63,090 nucleotides of DNA from Clostridia bacterium (GTDB taxonomy: Bacteria > Bacillota > Clostridia > Christensenellales > QALW01), in assembly GCA_900769815.1 (NCBI GenBank), contig CAAGID010000003.1, positions 1-63,090 of the forward strand, read 5' to 3'. Below the pieces are notes generated by a model. The model saw only the letters and a list, made by a program, of their open reading frames with translations, made no database searches and was not told the DNA's origin. A program made the translations under genes and the position numbers. Shown here piece after piece: positions 22,754 to 31,599 of the stretch (positions within the stretch are counted from its first letter, which is position 1; every line of letters starts with the position of its first letter).

Positions 22754-24334
22754 GTGAGCATACAACAAGAAGTAAAACGGAGAAGAACTTTTGCCATTAT
22801 ATCTCACCCAGATGCAGGTAAAACAACGCTTACTGAAAAGCTTTTGCTTTACGGAGGAGCTATTCACGAAGCAGGCTCTGTTAAAGCAAGAAAGACGGAA
22901 AGACATGCTGTTTCGGACTGGATGGAAATTGAAAAACAGCGTGGTATTTCGGTAACAAGTTCAGTTATGCTTTTTGATTATAACGGATACCGCATAAATA
23001 TTCTTGATACTCCGGGACACCAGGATTTCTCTGAGGATACTTACCGTACTCTTGTTGCGGCAGACAGTGCAGTTATGCTTATTGACGCTGCAAAAGGTGT
23101 TGAGTTACAGACAATCAAGCTTTTTCAGGTTTGTCGTAAAAGAAATATTCCCATATTTACTTTTGTTAATAAACTTGACCGTGCAGGTAAAAATCCTTTT
23201 GATTTAATGGATGAACTTGAAAACGTATTAGGTATACGTGCTTGCCCTATGAACTGGCCCATAGGCACAGATGGCGATTTTAAAGGTGTTTATCACAGAG
23301 AAAGCGGACAAGTTGAACTTTTCTCCGGCGGTAATCACGGTATGAACAAAGTTGAATCGGTAACGGGGGACTGCAATGACCCCCAATTTGCCGAGCTTTT
23401 AGGCGAATACCATCATAAAAAGCTTATTGATGAAATTGAACTTCTTGACGTTGCAGGCGATGAGTTTGATTTGGAGAGAGTTCTTTCAGGAAATCTTACG
23501 CCTATGTTTTTTGGTAGTGCGATGAATAACTTTGGTGTTCAGCCTTTCCTTGAAAAATTCCTTGAAATTACAACACCGCCAACACCCAGAGAAGCAGATA
23601 CAGGTATTATTGACCCTGAGGGAGAAGCTTTTTCGGGCTTCATATTTAAAATTCAGGCAAATATGAATCCTGCCCACAGAGACAGAGTTGCTTTTATGAG
23701 GATTTGTTCGGGTAAGTTTGAAAAAGGTATGACTGTAAATCTCGCAAGAACAGGTAAAGATTTAAAACTTGCACAGCCCCAGCAATTTCTTGCACAGGAA
23801 AGAGAGACTGTTGAAGAGGCGTATGCAGGCGATATAATCGGTTTATTTGACCCCGGTGTTTTTGCTTTAGGCGATACGGTTTATACAGGCAAAAAAATTC
23901 AGTTTGCAGGAATTCCGGTGTTTGCACCTGAACATTTTGCAAGAGTAAAGCCTATTGATACGATGAAACGTAAGCAATTTTTAAAAGGAATTACACAGCT
24001 TGCCCAAGAAGGTGCAATTCAAGTATTTAAGGATAACTCTTATGCCGCCGAAGAAATAATTGTGGGTGTTGTAGGTGTGCTTCAGTTTGAAGTACTTGAA
24101 CATAGATTGCGCAGCGAATATAACGTTGAAATAAAGTCAACTCAACTTGCATTTAGATTTATTCGTTGGCTTCCTGAGGCTTGTGAAATTGAAAAACTTA
24201 AGCTTTCAAGTTCAACGAAGATAGCTGCTGACTTAAAGGATAGACCTGTTGTTTTATTTGAAAATGACTGGTCAATGCGTTGGGCTGAAGAAAATAATAA
24301 AGGACTGGTTCTTTCAGATATTTCTGATAGATAA
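22754..24334 (+). CDS. prfC: Peptide chain release factor 3
   Basis: A 526-aa translational GTPase that recycles RF1/RF2 after termination. It has G1 SHPDAGKTTLTEKLL (about 18-32), an effector segment KQRGISVTSSV, G3 DTPGHQDF and G4 NKLD. The SVTSS and YGGAI details and the RF3-type domains 2-3 distinguish it from EF-G. The start is GTG behind GAGG. It is monocistronic with its own promoter. Confidence 0.95.
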   Translation: MSIQQEVKRRRTFAIISHPDAGKTTLTEKLLLYGGAIHEAGSVKARKTERHAVSDWMEIEKQRGISVTSSVMLFDYNGYRINILDTPGHQDFSEDTYRTLVAADSAVMLIDAAKGVELQTIKLFQVCRKRNIPIFTFVNKLDRAGKNPFDLMDELENVLGIRACPMNWPIGTDGDFKGVYHRESGQVELFSGGNHGMNKVESVTGDCNDPQFAELLGEYHHKKLIDEIELLDVAGDEFDLERVLSGNLTPMFFGSAMNNFGVQPFLEKFLEITTPPTPREADTGIIDPEGEAFSGFIFKIQANMNPAHRDRVAFMRICSGKFEKGMTVNLARTGKDLKLAQPQQFLAQERETVEEAYAGDIIGLFDPGVFALGDTVYTGKKIQFAGIPVFAPEHFARVKPIDTMKRKQFLKGITQLAQEGAIQVFKDNSYAAEEIIVGVVGVLQFEVLEHRLRSEYNVEIKSTQLAFRFIRWLPEACEIEKLKLSSSTKIAADLKDRPVVLFENDWSMRWAEENNKGLVLSDISDR

Positions 24335-24339
24335 AGTCT

Positions 24340-24368
24340 TTGACAATATAAGGCAAATATTGTATTAT
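24340..24368 (+). promoter_or_regulatory. Promoter of the pgk-tpiA-gpmI glycolytic operon
   Basis: TTGACA (24340-24345), a 17-bp spacer and TATTAT (24363-24368). A 5-bp hairpin ACGCA/TGCGT (24384-24388/24394-24398) lies near the 5' end of the message. Confidence 0.8.
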
Positions 24369-24432
24369 ATATACGTGAAAAAAACGCAAATTCTGCGTCA
24401 AATTATAGAAAATTATTGTGGAGGGTTATACT

Positions 24433-25617
24433 ATGAACAAAAAAACTGTCAGAGACATTGATGTCAAAGGTAAAAAAGTACTCGTAAGAGTTGACTTTAA
24501 CGTTCCGCTTGACGAAAACAAAAACATTACTGATGAAACAAGAATTAATGCTGCGCTTCCTACAATCAAGTATTTACTTGATAACGGTGCTGCTGTTATT
24601 CTTTGCTCACATCTTGGCAGACCTAAGGGAGAATTTAATATGAAGTATTCACTTGCTCCCGTTGCTGATAGACTTAAAGAAATTTTCCCCGGCATTGTAA
24701 CGTTTGCCGAAGATATTATTGGCGATAGTGCTGCTAATGCAGTTGCTAACATTAAAGCAGGCGAGATAGTTCTTCTTGAAAACCTCCGTTTCCACGCAGA
24801 GGAAGAAAAGAATAATGCTGATTTTGCAAAAAAACTTGCTTCCTATGCGGATATTTATGTAAATGATGCATTTGGTACAGCTCACCGTGCACACGCTTCA
24901 ACAGCAGGTGTTGCTGATTATCTTCCCGCTGTTGCAGGCTTCCTTATCGGTAAAGAACTTGACATTATGGGTAAAGCTCTTGAAAATCCAGAAAGACCTT
25001 TTGTTGCTATTCTTGGTGGTAAAAAGGTTTCTGATAAAATTGGTGTTATCAATAATCTTTTAGAGAAGGTTGATACCCTTATTATCGGCGGTGCTATGGC
25101 TTATACATTCTATAAGGCTATGGGCCTTGAAATCGGAAAGAGCCTTCTTGAAGGGGAAAAAATTGAACTTGCAAAGAGTCTTATTGAAAAGGCAGAAGCA
25201 AAGGGCGTAAATCTTCTTCTTCCTATCGATACACTTGTTGCAGATAAGTTTGGAGAAGATGCAAACGTTATGAATGTTGACCGTGATAATATTCCTGCTG
25301 ATTGGGAAGGTCTTGATATCGGCGAAAAGTCACGTGAGCTTTTTGCTGATGCAGTTAAGAACGCAAAGACAGTTATCTGGAACGGCCCTATGGGTGTGTT
25401 TGAAATCGAAAAATTTGCTGGTGGTACAAAGGCAGTTGCAGCAGCACTTGCTCAGTGTGAAGGTACAACTATTATTGGCGGTGGCGACTCAGCAGCTGCA
25501 GTTGAACAACTTGGTTATGCTGATAAGATGAGCCATATTTCAACAGGCGGCGGCGCATCACTTGAGTTCCTCGAAGGTCTTGAACTTCCCGGTGTTGCCG
25601 CACTTAACGATAAATAA
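24433..25617 (+). CDS. pgk: Phosphoglycerate kinase
   Basis: A 394-aa glycolytic kinase that makes ATP from 1,3-bisphosphoglycerate. It opens with VLVRVDFNVPLD and shows SHLGRPKGE, the inter-domain GAMAYTF region and the C-terminal ATP site GGGDSAAAVEQ with STGGGASLEFLEG. The ATG at 24433 follows GGAGGG; a GTG at 24418 lies within the SD region. It is first in pgk-tpiA-gpmI with a 13-bp gap to tpiA, and its codon use suggests high expression. Confidence 0.96.
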   Translation: MNKKTVRDIDVKGKKVLVRVDFNVPLDENKNITDETRINAALPTIKYLLDNGAAVILCSHLGRPKGEFNMKYSLAPVADRLKEIFPGIVTFAEDIIGDSAANAVANIKAGEIVLLENLRFHAEEEKNNADFAKKLASYADIYVNDAFGTAHRAHASTAGVADYLPAVAGFLIGKELDIMGKALENPERPFVAILGGKKVSDKIGVINNLLEKVDTLIIGGAMAYTFYKAMGLEIGKSLLEGEKIELAKSLIEKAEAKGVNLLLPIDTLVADKFGEDANVMNVDRDNIPADWEGLDIGEKSRELFADAVKNAKTVIWNGPMGVFEIEKFAGGTKAVAAALAQCEGTTIIGGGDSAAAVEQLGYADKMSHISTGGGASLEFLEGLELPGVAALNDK

Positions 25618-25630
25618 GGAGAGTATATAA

Positions 25631-26392
25631 ATGCGTAAACCTATTATTGCAGGAAACTGGAAAATGAATAATACTCCTTCACAGGCAGTTGAACTTATCG
25701 AAGCAATTAAGCCTTTAGTGAAGGATGCAAAATGTGACGTTGTAGTATGTCCTACTTTTGTTTGTCTTGATGCCGCTTCAAAGGCACTTGCAAACGCTAA
25801 TATCGGTCTTGGTGCACAGAACGTACATTTTGAAGAAAAAGGTGCTTTCACAGGCGAGATTTCAACAGGTATGCTTAATGAACTTAACGTTAAGTATGTA
25901 GTTATCGGCCACAGCGAACGTCGTCAGTACTTTGGCGAAACAGATGAAGTTGTAGCGAAACGTTCTCTTGCTGCTATCAATGCAGGAATAACACCTATTA
26001 TTTGTGTTGGTGAACTTCTTGAAGAGCGTCAGAACGGCACGACCTTTGATGTTGTTAAGACACAGACTGTTAAAGCTCTTGAGCTTATGAGTGCTCAGCA
26101 GGTTGCTTCAAGCGTTATTGCTTATGAACCTGTATGGGCTATTGGCACAGGCCTTACTGCTACAAGTGAGCAGGCTGAAGAAGTTATTGCTTTTATCCGT
26201 AATACTGTTAAGGAAATGTTTGATTCAGTGACTGCTGAAAATATCCGTATTCAGTACGGCGGTTCAATGAATGCTAAGAATGCAGCTGAACTTATGGCAA
26301 TGCCCAATATAGATGGCGGTCTTATTGGTGGTGCTGCACTTAAGGCACCTGACTTTGCAGCAATCGTTGAGGCTGCTTCCAAAGAAGCTTAA
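25631..26392 (+). CDS. tpiA: Triosephosphate isomerase
   Basis: A 253-aa TIM barrel interconverting dihydroxyacetone phosphate and glyceraldehyde 3-phosphate. Visible catalytic elements are AGNWKMN with Asn/Lys, IGHSERR with His, and the YEPVWAIGTG loop with Glu and flexible loop 6. Length is normal. It lies 13 bp after pgk behind AAGGAGAG. Confidence 0.96.
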   Translation: MRKPIIAGNWKMNNTPSQAVELIEAIKPLVKDAKCDVVVCPTFVCLDAASKALANANIGLGAQNVHFEEKGAFTGEISTGMLNELNVKYVVIGHSERRQYFGETDEVVAKRSLAAINAGITPIICVGELLEERQNGTTFDVVKTQTVKALELMSAQQVASSVIAYEPVWAIGTGLTATSEQAEEVIAFIRNTVKEMFDSVTAENIRIQYGGSMNAKNAAELMAMPNIDGGLIGGAALKAPDFAAIVEAASKEA

Positions 26393-26399
26393 TTTAATT

Positions 26400-26429
26400 G
26401 GCTGCCACTTGTTGAAACTTGCGGCAGCC
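26400..26429 (+). promoter_or_regulatory. Intercistronic hairpin between tpiA and gpmI
   Basis: A 7-bp GC-rich stem GGCTGCC/GGCAGCC (26400-26406 with 26423-26429) followed only by TTAATTTT. It is weak as a terminator and may reduce readthrough or mark an mRNA processing/stability point inside the operon. Confidence 0.5.
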
Positions 26430-26449
26430 TTAATTTTGTGAGGTAATTT

Positions 26450-27964
26450 ATGAAGAAACCCGTTGTATTATGTATTATGGACGGTTTTGGCATACGAAAT
26501 ATAAATGAGGGTAATGCAATTTATTCCGCCAAAACTCCTAATCTTACAAAAATTTTTAATGAAAATCCTTTTACTACTATCGGTGCATCAGGTCTTGACG
26601 TGGGTCTTCCTGACGGACAGATGGGTAACAGTGAGGTTGGTCATACAAATATCGGTGCAGGCCGTGTTGTATATCAGATGCTTGTCAAGATTACAAAGGA
26701 TATTGAAGATGGTAAATTCTTTGATATTAAGGCTTTAAATGATGCTATTGAGAATTGCAAGAAGAACGATTCGGCTCTTCATCTTATAGGTCTTCTTTCA
26801 GATGGCGGTGTACATAGCCATATTGACCATCTTTATGGTCTCTTAATGATGGCAAAGAAAAACGGTTTAACAAAAGTTTACGTTCATTGTCTTATGGATG
26901 GCAGAGACGTTTCAACTACAAGCGGTATTGGTTTTATAAAAAAACTTCAGGCGAAGATGTTTGAACTTCAGGTTGGTAAAATTGCTACTGTTATGGGCAG
27001 ATATTACGCTATGGATAGAGACTTTGCTTGGGACCGTGTTGAGAAAGCTTATGCAGCAATGGTTTATGGTAAAGGTAATATGAATTCAAATGCTGTTGAT
27101 GCTATGGAAAAATTTTATGCACAAGATATTACCGACGAATTTATTGTACCTACTGTTATTGATACCGAAGGTATGATAAAAGCAGGAGATAGCGTTATTT
27201 CCTTTAATTTCAGACCTGACAGAGCAAGACAGTTTACACGTACTTTTGTTGACGAAGCTTTTGACGGCTTTGACCGTAAAAACGGATTTTTGCCCGTTAA
27301 ATATGTATGTATGACTCAGTACGATGAAACGATGCCAAATGTTACTGTTGCATATCCTCCTGAAGAATTAAGAATGACATTAGGAGAATTCCTTGCAAGT
27401 AAAAATATGACTCAGCTTCGTATTGCCGAAACACAGAAGTATGCTCACGTAACATTCTTCTTTAACGGTGGAGAGGAAAAGACCTTTGATGGAGAAGACA
27501 GAATTCTTATTCAGTCGCCAGACGTTCCTACTTTTGACCTTCAGCCTGAAATGAGTGCATATCCTGTTTGTGATGCTGTTTGCGAGCAGATTAGATCTGG
27601 CAAATATGATGCAATAATTATCAACTTTGCAAACTGTGATATGGTCGGTCATACAGGGATCTTTAATGCAGCTGTTAAGGCAGTAGAAGCCGTTGATGAA
27701 TGTGTTGGCAAGGTTTGTGAAGCTACTAAAGAAATGGGTGGTGTTGTATTTATTACTGCTGACCACGGAAATGCTGATTGTATGGTTGGCGAAGACGGCA
27801 ATCCCTTTACACCTCATACCACAAATCCCGTTCCTTTCTGTGTTGTAGGCTATGATTGTAAGCTTAGAGAGGGCGGCAGGCTTGCTGATATTGCACCTTC
27901 AATGATAAAGGTTCTTGGCCTTGAGCAACCCAAGGAAATGACAGGCGAAAGTATCGTTTTATAG
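26450..27964 (+). CDS. gpmI: 2,3-bisphosphoglycerate-independent phosphoglycerate mutase
   Basis: A 504-aa binuclear-metal enzyme of the alkaline-phosphatase superfamily that converts 3- to 2-phosphoglycerate. MDGFG supplies an N-terminal metal ligand, and QMGNSEVGHTNIGAG contains the catalytic Ser. HCLMDGRDV and the C-terminal TADHGNADCM supply further metal ligands. In Bacillus the enzyme is pH- and Mn-sensitive during sporulation, and the same may hold here. GAGG precedes the ATG, and a terminator follows. Confidence 0.95.
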   Translation: MKKPVVLCIMDGFGIRNINEGNAIYSAKTPNLTKIFNENPFTTIGASGLDVGLPDGQMGNSEVGHTNIGAGRVVYQMLVKITKDIEDGKFFDIKALNDAIENCKKNDSALHLIGLLSDGGVHSHIDHLYGLLMMAKKNGLTKVYVHCLMDGRDVSTTSGIGFIKKLQAKMFELQVGKIATVMGRYYAMDRDFAWDRVEKAYAAMVYGKGNMNSNAVDAMEKFYAQDITDEFIVPTVIDTEGMIKAGDSVISFNFRPDRARQFTRTFVDEAFDGFDRKNGFLPVKYVCMTQYDETMPNVTVAYPPEELRMTLGEFLASKNMTQLRIAETQKYAHVTFFFNGGEEKTFDGEDRILIQSPDVPTFDLQPEMSAYPVCDAVCEQIRSGKYDAIIINFANCDMVGHTGIFNAAVKAVEAVDECVGKVCEATKEMGGVVFITADHGNADCMVGEDGNPFTPHTTNPVPFCVVGYDCKLREGGRLADIAPSMIKVLGLEQPKEMTGESIVL

Positions 27965-27972
27965 CGACTATA

Positions 27973-28010
27973 AAAAGGCATCGTTTCTTCGATGTCTTTT
28001 GTTTTTTTTC
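27973..28010 (+). terminator. Terminator of the pgk-tpiA-gpmI operon
   Basis: An 11-bp stem with one GU pair (AAAAGGCATCG/CGATGTCTTTT, 27973-27983 with 27990-28000) and a T8 tail. Confidence 0.85.
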
Positions 28011-28039
28011 TTGACAAAATTATCAAAATGATATAATAT
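28011..28039 (+). promoter_or_regulatory. Promoter of the degV-like gene
   Basis: TTGACA (28011-28016) lies directly after the preceding terminator tail. A -10 can be read as TAATAT (28034-28039, spacer 17) or TATAAT (28032-28037, spacer 15). Confidence 0.7.
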
Positions 28040-28103
28040 AGTATTGAAAACTACTTGATGTGTTTGTCTAAAACCGTAATATTTTGTCAGAAGGAGAAAA
28101 ATA

Positions 28104-28970
28104 ATGTTAAAAATTATATGTGATGTATGTGCGGATATTCCTGTTGAAGTTGCTAAAGAAAGAGATATTTTATCTTTACCAATGACTTTGACAGTAAATG
28201 ATATTGAGCGTGTTTATACTGCCGAAGGCTTTGATTGTAAAATGTTTTACGATGGTATGCGTGAAGGCGATAAGTGCAGTACAAGTCAGATTGTAGTTGA
28301 AAGTTATAAAGAGTATTTTCGAACTATTTTAAAAAACGGCGATGATATTATATACGTATGCTTGTCATCAGGTTTAAGCGGAAGCTATAATGGCTCACTT
28401 AATGCAATAAGCGAATTAAAAGAGGAGTTTCCCGAAAGAAAAATTTATTCAATTGATTCACTTGGTGCCTCCTTGGGCGAAGGTTTATTAACATTGCGTC
28501 TTGCTTCACTTCGCGATGAAGGAAAAAGCTTTGAAGAAATTGTTGCCTGGGGCGAAGAAAACAAGCATAACGTAATGCTTTGGTTTACTGTTGATGACCT
28601 TAAGTATCTTCAAAGGGGTGGAAGAGTCTCAAAGACAAGCGCTATTGTCGGCACACTTCTTGATATAAAACCTGTTCTTCAGTGTAATAGTGAAGGAAAA
28701 CTTGTTCCTCACACAAAAGTAAAGGGCAGAAAACGTGCTATCCGCACTTTACTTGAAGATATGAATAAATTTGGCGTGGATATCAATGGTCAAGAAATTT
28801 GTATCAGCCACGGTGATTGTCTTGAGGATGCATTAACACTTAAAAATATTATTTTGGAAAAATATCCCGATTGTACTTTTGTAATTGGTCATATAGGTGC
28901 CGTAATAGGCTCGCATTCGGGTCCCGGTACATTAGCATTATTCTTTATGGGACAAAAAAGATTTATATAA
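28104..28970 (+). CDS. DegV family fatty-acid-binding protein (FakB-like)
   Basis: A 288-aa two-domain protein. DegV/FakB proteins bind a fatty acid for phosphorylation by the FakA kinase, feeding exogenous or recycled fatty acids into phospholipid. Visible signatures are CSTSQ and SSGLSGSYN in the lipid-binding region, DDLKYLQRGGRVS and the C-terminal HIGAVIGSHSGPG. No fakA is adjacent. AGAAGGAG precedes the ATG. Confidence 0.88.
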   Translation: MLKIICDVCADIPVEVAKERDILSLPMTLTVNDIERVYTAEGFDCKMFYDGMREGDKCSTSQIVVESYKEYFRTILKNGDDIIYVCLSSGLSGSYNGSLNAISELKEEFPERKIYSIDSLGASLGEGLLTLRLASLRDEGKSFEEIVAWGEENKHNVMLWFTVDDLKYLQRGGRVSKTSAIVGTLLDIKPVLQCNSEGKLVPHTKVKGRKRAIRTLLEDMNKFGVDINGQEICISHGDCLEDALTLKNIILEKYPDCTFVIGHIGAVIGSHSGPGTLALFFMGQKRFI

Positions 28971-28972
28971 TA

Positions 28973-29001
28973 TTGACAAAAATATCTAATTGTTTTATAC
29001 T
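28973..29001 (+). promoter_or_regulatory. Promoter of the M20 peptidase gene
   Basis: TTGACA (28973-28978), a 17-bp spacer and TATACT (28996-29001). The predicted start at about 29008 is at the foot of the hairpin at 29005-29039. Confidence 0.75.
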
Positions 29002-29004
29002 ATA

Positions 29005-29044
29005 AATAACGCTTCTGCTTGTTTAGCGGAAGCATTATTTTTAT
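29005..29044 (+). promoter_or_regulatory. 5'-terminal hairpin, attenuator-like
   Basis: A long stem (AATAA-x-GCTTCTGC with GCGGAAGC-x-TTATT, 29005-29018/29026-29039) begins at the predicted transcription start. It ends in ATTATTTTTAT, just before CGGAGG. It could terminate early transcription or protect the 5' end. No competing fold is evident. Confidence 0.5.
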
Positions 29045-29056
29045 CGGAGGATTCTC

Positions 29057-30208
29057 ATGGAATGTAAACAATTGTTTGATACAATTGAACAAATAAACGA
29101 CCAATATATAAAATTTTGGGAAAAGGTTTCTAATATCGAAAGTCCCTCTGATTATAAAAAAGGCGTTGATGAAGTTTGCGGTTGCTTTATTGATGTTGCC
29201 GAGCAAAATAAATGGGGTATTGAAATTTTGGAAAATGAATTTTCGGGAAACCCTGTTTGCATTACAATGAATAGTCATATAAATGAAAAACCGATTTGTT
29301 TATCAGGTCATCTTGATACAGTTCATCCTGTTGGTTCTTTTGGAAGTCCTGCAGTAAAAATCGATGGAGATAAGATGTTTGGACCCGGTGTTTTTGATTG
29401 TAAGGGCGGTGTGGTTGCAGCACTTGAAGCAATGGTAGCGCTTCAGAAGATTGGTTATAATAAACGTCCAGTAAAGCTTCTTTTGCAAACTGACGAAGAA
29501 GTTAGTAGTATGCCAAGTAAAAAAGCCACTATAAACTTTATTTGCGAAAAAGCAAAAGATGCTATTGCATTTCTTAACTGCGAATGTTTTATAGGAAATG
29601 CTGCAGTATTGTGGCGAAAGGGTATATCTCTTTATCGTATTGACGTTTTTGGGAAAGCTATTCATGCAGCATCGTGCACTGAAGGTGGGGCAAGTGCAAT
29701 ACTTGAAGCAGCCAATAAAATAATTGAACTTGAAAAGTTTAAGGATAATGATGGTTTAACTTCGAACTGTGGATTGATTGAAGGCGGTACAAAGGCAAAT
29801 ACTGTTCCGGATAAATGTTCCTTTGTTGTAGAATATAGATTTGCAAACAGCGAGCAATTTGAACGGGCGGAAAAAGCAACCTATGAAATTGTTGAGAAAT
29901 GTACTGTTAAGGGGACAAGTGCAACAGTTGAAAAAATTGGATTCCGTCCTGCAATGGAAAAATGCGATAGAAATTTTGATCTTTTTGATAAAATCAATAA
30001 AATATATATAAAAAACGGACTTCCTGAATTAACAGTAAGGGGCAGTATGGGAGGCTCTGATGCAGCAGATACTACATCAAGAGGGATTCCTACAATTGAC
30101 TCTATTGGCGTTGCCGGCGATTTTCTTCACACACAAAATGAGTTCGCATATATTTCATCATTAAAAGAAGCAGTTAAGCGAATTGCATCAGCAGTATTTT
30201 GTTTATAA
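29057..30208 (+). CDS. M20 family metallopeptidase
   Basis: A 383-aa zinc amidohydrolase of the ArgE/DapE/CPG2/PepT superfamily. SGHLDTVHPVG (about 83-93) gives the first metal His and Asp, PGVFDCKGG the bridging Asp, and TDEEVSS the catalytic Glu with a metal ligand. A dimerisation lid (about 190-300) and a C-terminal metal His (FLHTQNEF) follow. It removes an N-terminal residue or acyl group; the precise substrate is not evident. CGGAGG precedes the ATG. Confidence 0.88.
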   Translation: MECKQLFDTIEQINDQYIKFWEKVSNIESPSDYKKGVDEVCGCFIDVAEQNKWGIEILENEFSGNPVCITMNSHINEKPICLSGHLDTVHPVGSFGSPAVKIDGDKMFGPGVFDCKGGVVAALEAMVALQKIGYNKRPVKLLLQTDEEVSSMPSKKATINFICEKAKDAIAFLNCECFIGNAAVLWRKGISLYRIDVFGKAIHAASCTEGGASAILEAANKIIELEKFKDNDGLTSNCGLIEGGTKANTVPDKCSFVVEYRFANSEQFERAEKATYEIVEKCTVKGTSATVEKIGFRPAMEKCDRNFDLFDKINKIYIKNGLPELTVRGSMGGSDAADTTSRGIPTIDSIGVAGDFLHTQNEFAYISSLKEAVKRIASAVFCL

Positions 30209-30227
30209 TTGAAAGAGAGGATATATT

Positions 30228-30494
30228 ATGAATTTTGATTTTAAAAGCCTTTTAAGTTTTGAAAAAAGTTATGGAAAAAAGCTTGTTTCTGTTGTTTACT
30301 ACGTAATGGCGATAGTAATTGCAGTTAACGTTGTGGTTTCCTTTATTTCAGGTATTGTAAACGTTGCAACGGGGGCAGTTATGGCGGGACTTGGTCAAAT
30401 TATATTCTGCGTGCCACTTGCAATAGTTTATTTGCTTGTTCTTCGTCTTATTTGTGAGCTTTTAAATGCAATATTTGACCATTGCGAAAAATAA
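30228..30494 (+). CDS. Small DUF4282-like membrane protein
   Basis: An 88-aa protein with two transmembrane helices (about 20-45 and 50-78) and the LLSFEKSYGKKLVSVVYY ... LRLICELLNAIF pattern of DUF4282 proteins. Its function is unknown. AGAGAGG precedes the ATG, 19 bp after the M20 peptidase gene, so they are likely co-transcribed. Confidence 0.7.
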   Translation: MNFDFKSLLSFEKSYGKKLVSVVYYVMAIVIAVNVVVSFISGIVNVATGAVMAGLGQIIFCVPLAIVYLLVLRLICELLNAIFDHCEK

Positions 30495-30505
30495 TAAAAA
30501 ATCGC

Positions 30506-30534
30506 TTGACACAAATTAAGAAATACAGTATTAT
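30506..30534 (+). promoter_or_regulatory. Promoter of rplM-rpsI
   Basis: TTGACA (30506-30511), a 17-bp spacer and TATTAT (30529-30534), about 44 bp before rplM. Confidence 0.8.
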
Positions 30535-30577
30535 AATAAGGCTTGTATAAAGCATATATATTTTTGGAGGTATTGCT

Positions 30578-31006
30578 ATGAAATCATTTGTCGCAAAACC
30601 CGCTGACATCGAACGTAAATGGTACGTTATCGATGCTGATGGGCAGACACTGGGCAGACTTGCTACACAGGTAGCTATGATTCTGCGCGGCAAACACAAA
30701 CCTACCTTTACACCTCACGTAGATTGCGGAGACAACGTTATCGTTATCAATGCAGGCAAGGTTGTGCTTACCGGAAAGAAGCTGGAACAGAAGAAATACT
30801 ATCGTTACAGCGGATATGTAGGTGGTCTTAAAGAGACTACAGCTCGTGATATGCTTGAAAAGAAACCTGAAACAATGGTTTATGAAGCTATCAAAGGTAT
30901 GATGCCCAAGAACTCCTTAGGCAGAGAAATGCTTACAAAACTTCGTGTATATAAGGATGCTGAGCATGCACACGCAGCTCAGAAGCCTGAAGTATACACA
31001 CTGTAA
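30578..31006 (+). CDS. rplM: 50S ribosomal protein L13
   Basis: A 142-aa early-assembly protein of the large subunit. Recognised from the full-length match to the family: the opening KPADIERKWYVIDADGQTLG, then LRGKHKPTFTPHVDCGDNV and GMMPKNSLGREMLTKLRVY. It is paired with rpsI 18 bp downstream, the universal bacterial arrangement. GGAGG precedes the ATG. Confidence 0.97.
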   Translation: MKSFVAKPADIERKWYVIDADGQTLGRLATQVAMILRGKHKPTFTPHVDCGDNVIVINAGKVVLTGKKLEQKKYYRYSGYVGGLKETTARDMLEKKPETMVYEAIKGMMPKNSLGREMLTKLRVYKDAEHAHAAQKPEVYTL

Positions 31007-31024
31007 TGGGGAGGAGTTCGTATT

Positions 31025-31420
31025 ATGGCAGCTAAAGTTCAATTCTGGGGCACCGGCAGACGTAAAAAGGCTGTAGCAAGGGTAAGACTTGTTGCAGGTA
31101 AGGGTGCAATCATTGTTAATAAACGCGAGCTTGACGAGTACTTTGGTCTTGATACACTTAAGACAATCGTACGTCAGCCCCTTGAGTTAACAGAAACACT
31201 TGGTAAGTTCGACGTTCTTGTAAACGTACAGGGCGGCGGCTTTACAGGTCAGGCAGGCGCAATCCGTCACGGTATTGCTCGTGCACTTACAAAGGCAGAC
31301 GAGAGCCTTAGACCTGCTCTTAAGAAGGCAGGCTTCCTTACTCGTGACCCGAGAATGAAGGAAAGAAAGAAGTACGGCTTAAAGGCCGCACGTCGTGCAC
31401 CTCAGTTCTCAAAGAGATAA
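31025..31420 (+). CDS. rpsI: 30S ribosomal protein S9
   Basis: A 131-aa small-subunit protein. FWGTGRRKKAVARVRLV opens the domain. The protein ends in the conserved basic tail ... RRAPQFSKR, whose last Arg approaches the P-site tRNA. It is complete and undisturbed. The 3' ends of ribosomal genes including rpsI are known integration sites for some integrative elements in Firmicutes, and an accessory segment starts right after its terminator. Confidence 0.97.
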   Translation: MAAKVQFWGTGRRKKAVARVRLVAGKGAIIVNKRELDEYFGLDTLKTIVRQPLELTETLGKFDVLVNVQGGGFTGQAGAIRHGIARALTKADESLRPALKKAGFLTRDPRMKERKKYGLKAARRAPQFSKR

Positions 31421-31442
31421 TCACTTATCTTACAGAGTATTC

Positions 31443-31481
31443 AAAAACCCCGAAACCATCACGGTTTTCGGGGTTTTTCTT
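31443..31481. terminator. Strong rplM-rpsI terminator
   Basis: A long stem (AAAAACCCCGAAACC with GGTTTTCGGGGTTTTT, 31443-31457/31463-31478) with a T-rich tail. A closely similar hairpin recurs at 33747-33780 at the other side of the accessory segment. Confidence 0.92.
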
Positions 31482-31498
31482 TTATAGCGTAAGTCGTT

Positions 31499-31518
31499 TT
31501 GGTGCAAGTTTGGTGCAA
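31499..31518 (+). repeat. 20-bp flanking direct repeat, left copy
   Basis: TTGGTGCAAGTTTGGTGCAA is itself a doubled TTGGTGCAA with spacing of 11. It matches 33578-33597 at 19 of 20 positions. The two copies enclose about 2.1 kb of accessory DNA and look like att-type or recombination-scar repeats. Confidence 0.7.
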
Positions 31519-31564
31519 GTTGGTTATGATAAATGGAAAACAGAAACATTATCCAGCATTTCAA

Positions 31565-31594
31565 TTGACAAAATTCCAAAAAATGTGATATAAT
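31565..31594 (+). promoter_or_regulatory. Promoter of structured leader copy 2
   Basis: TTGACA (31565-31570), an 18-bp spacer and TATAAT (31589-31594). As in copy 1, the start point coincides with the first bases of P1. Confidence 0.78.
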
Positions 31595-31599
31595 AAGCG

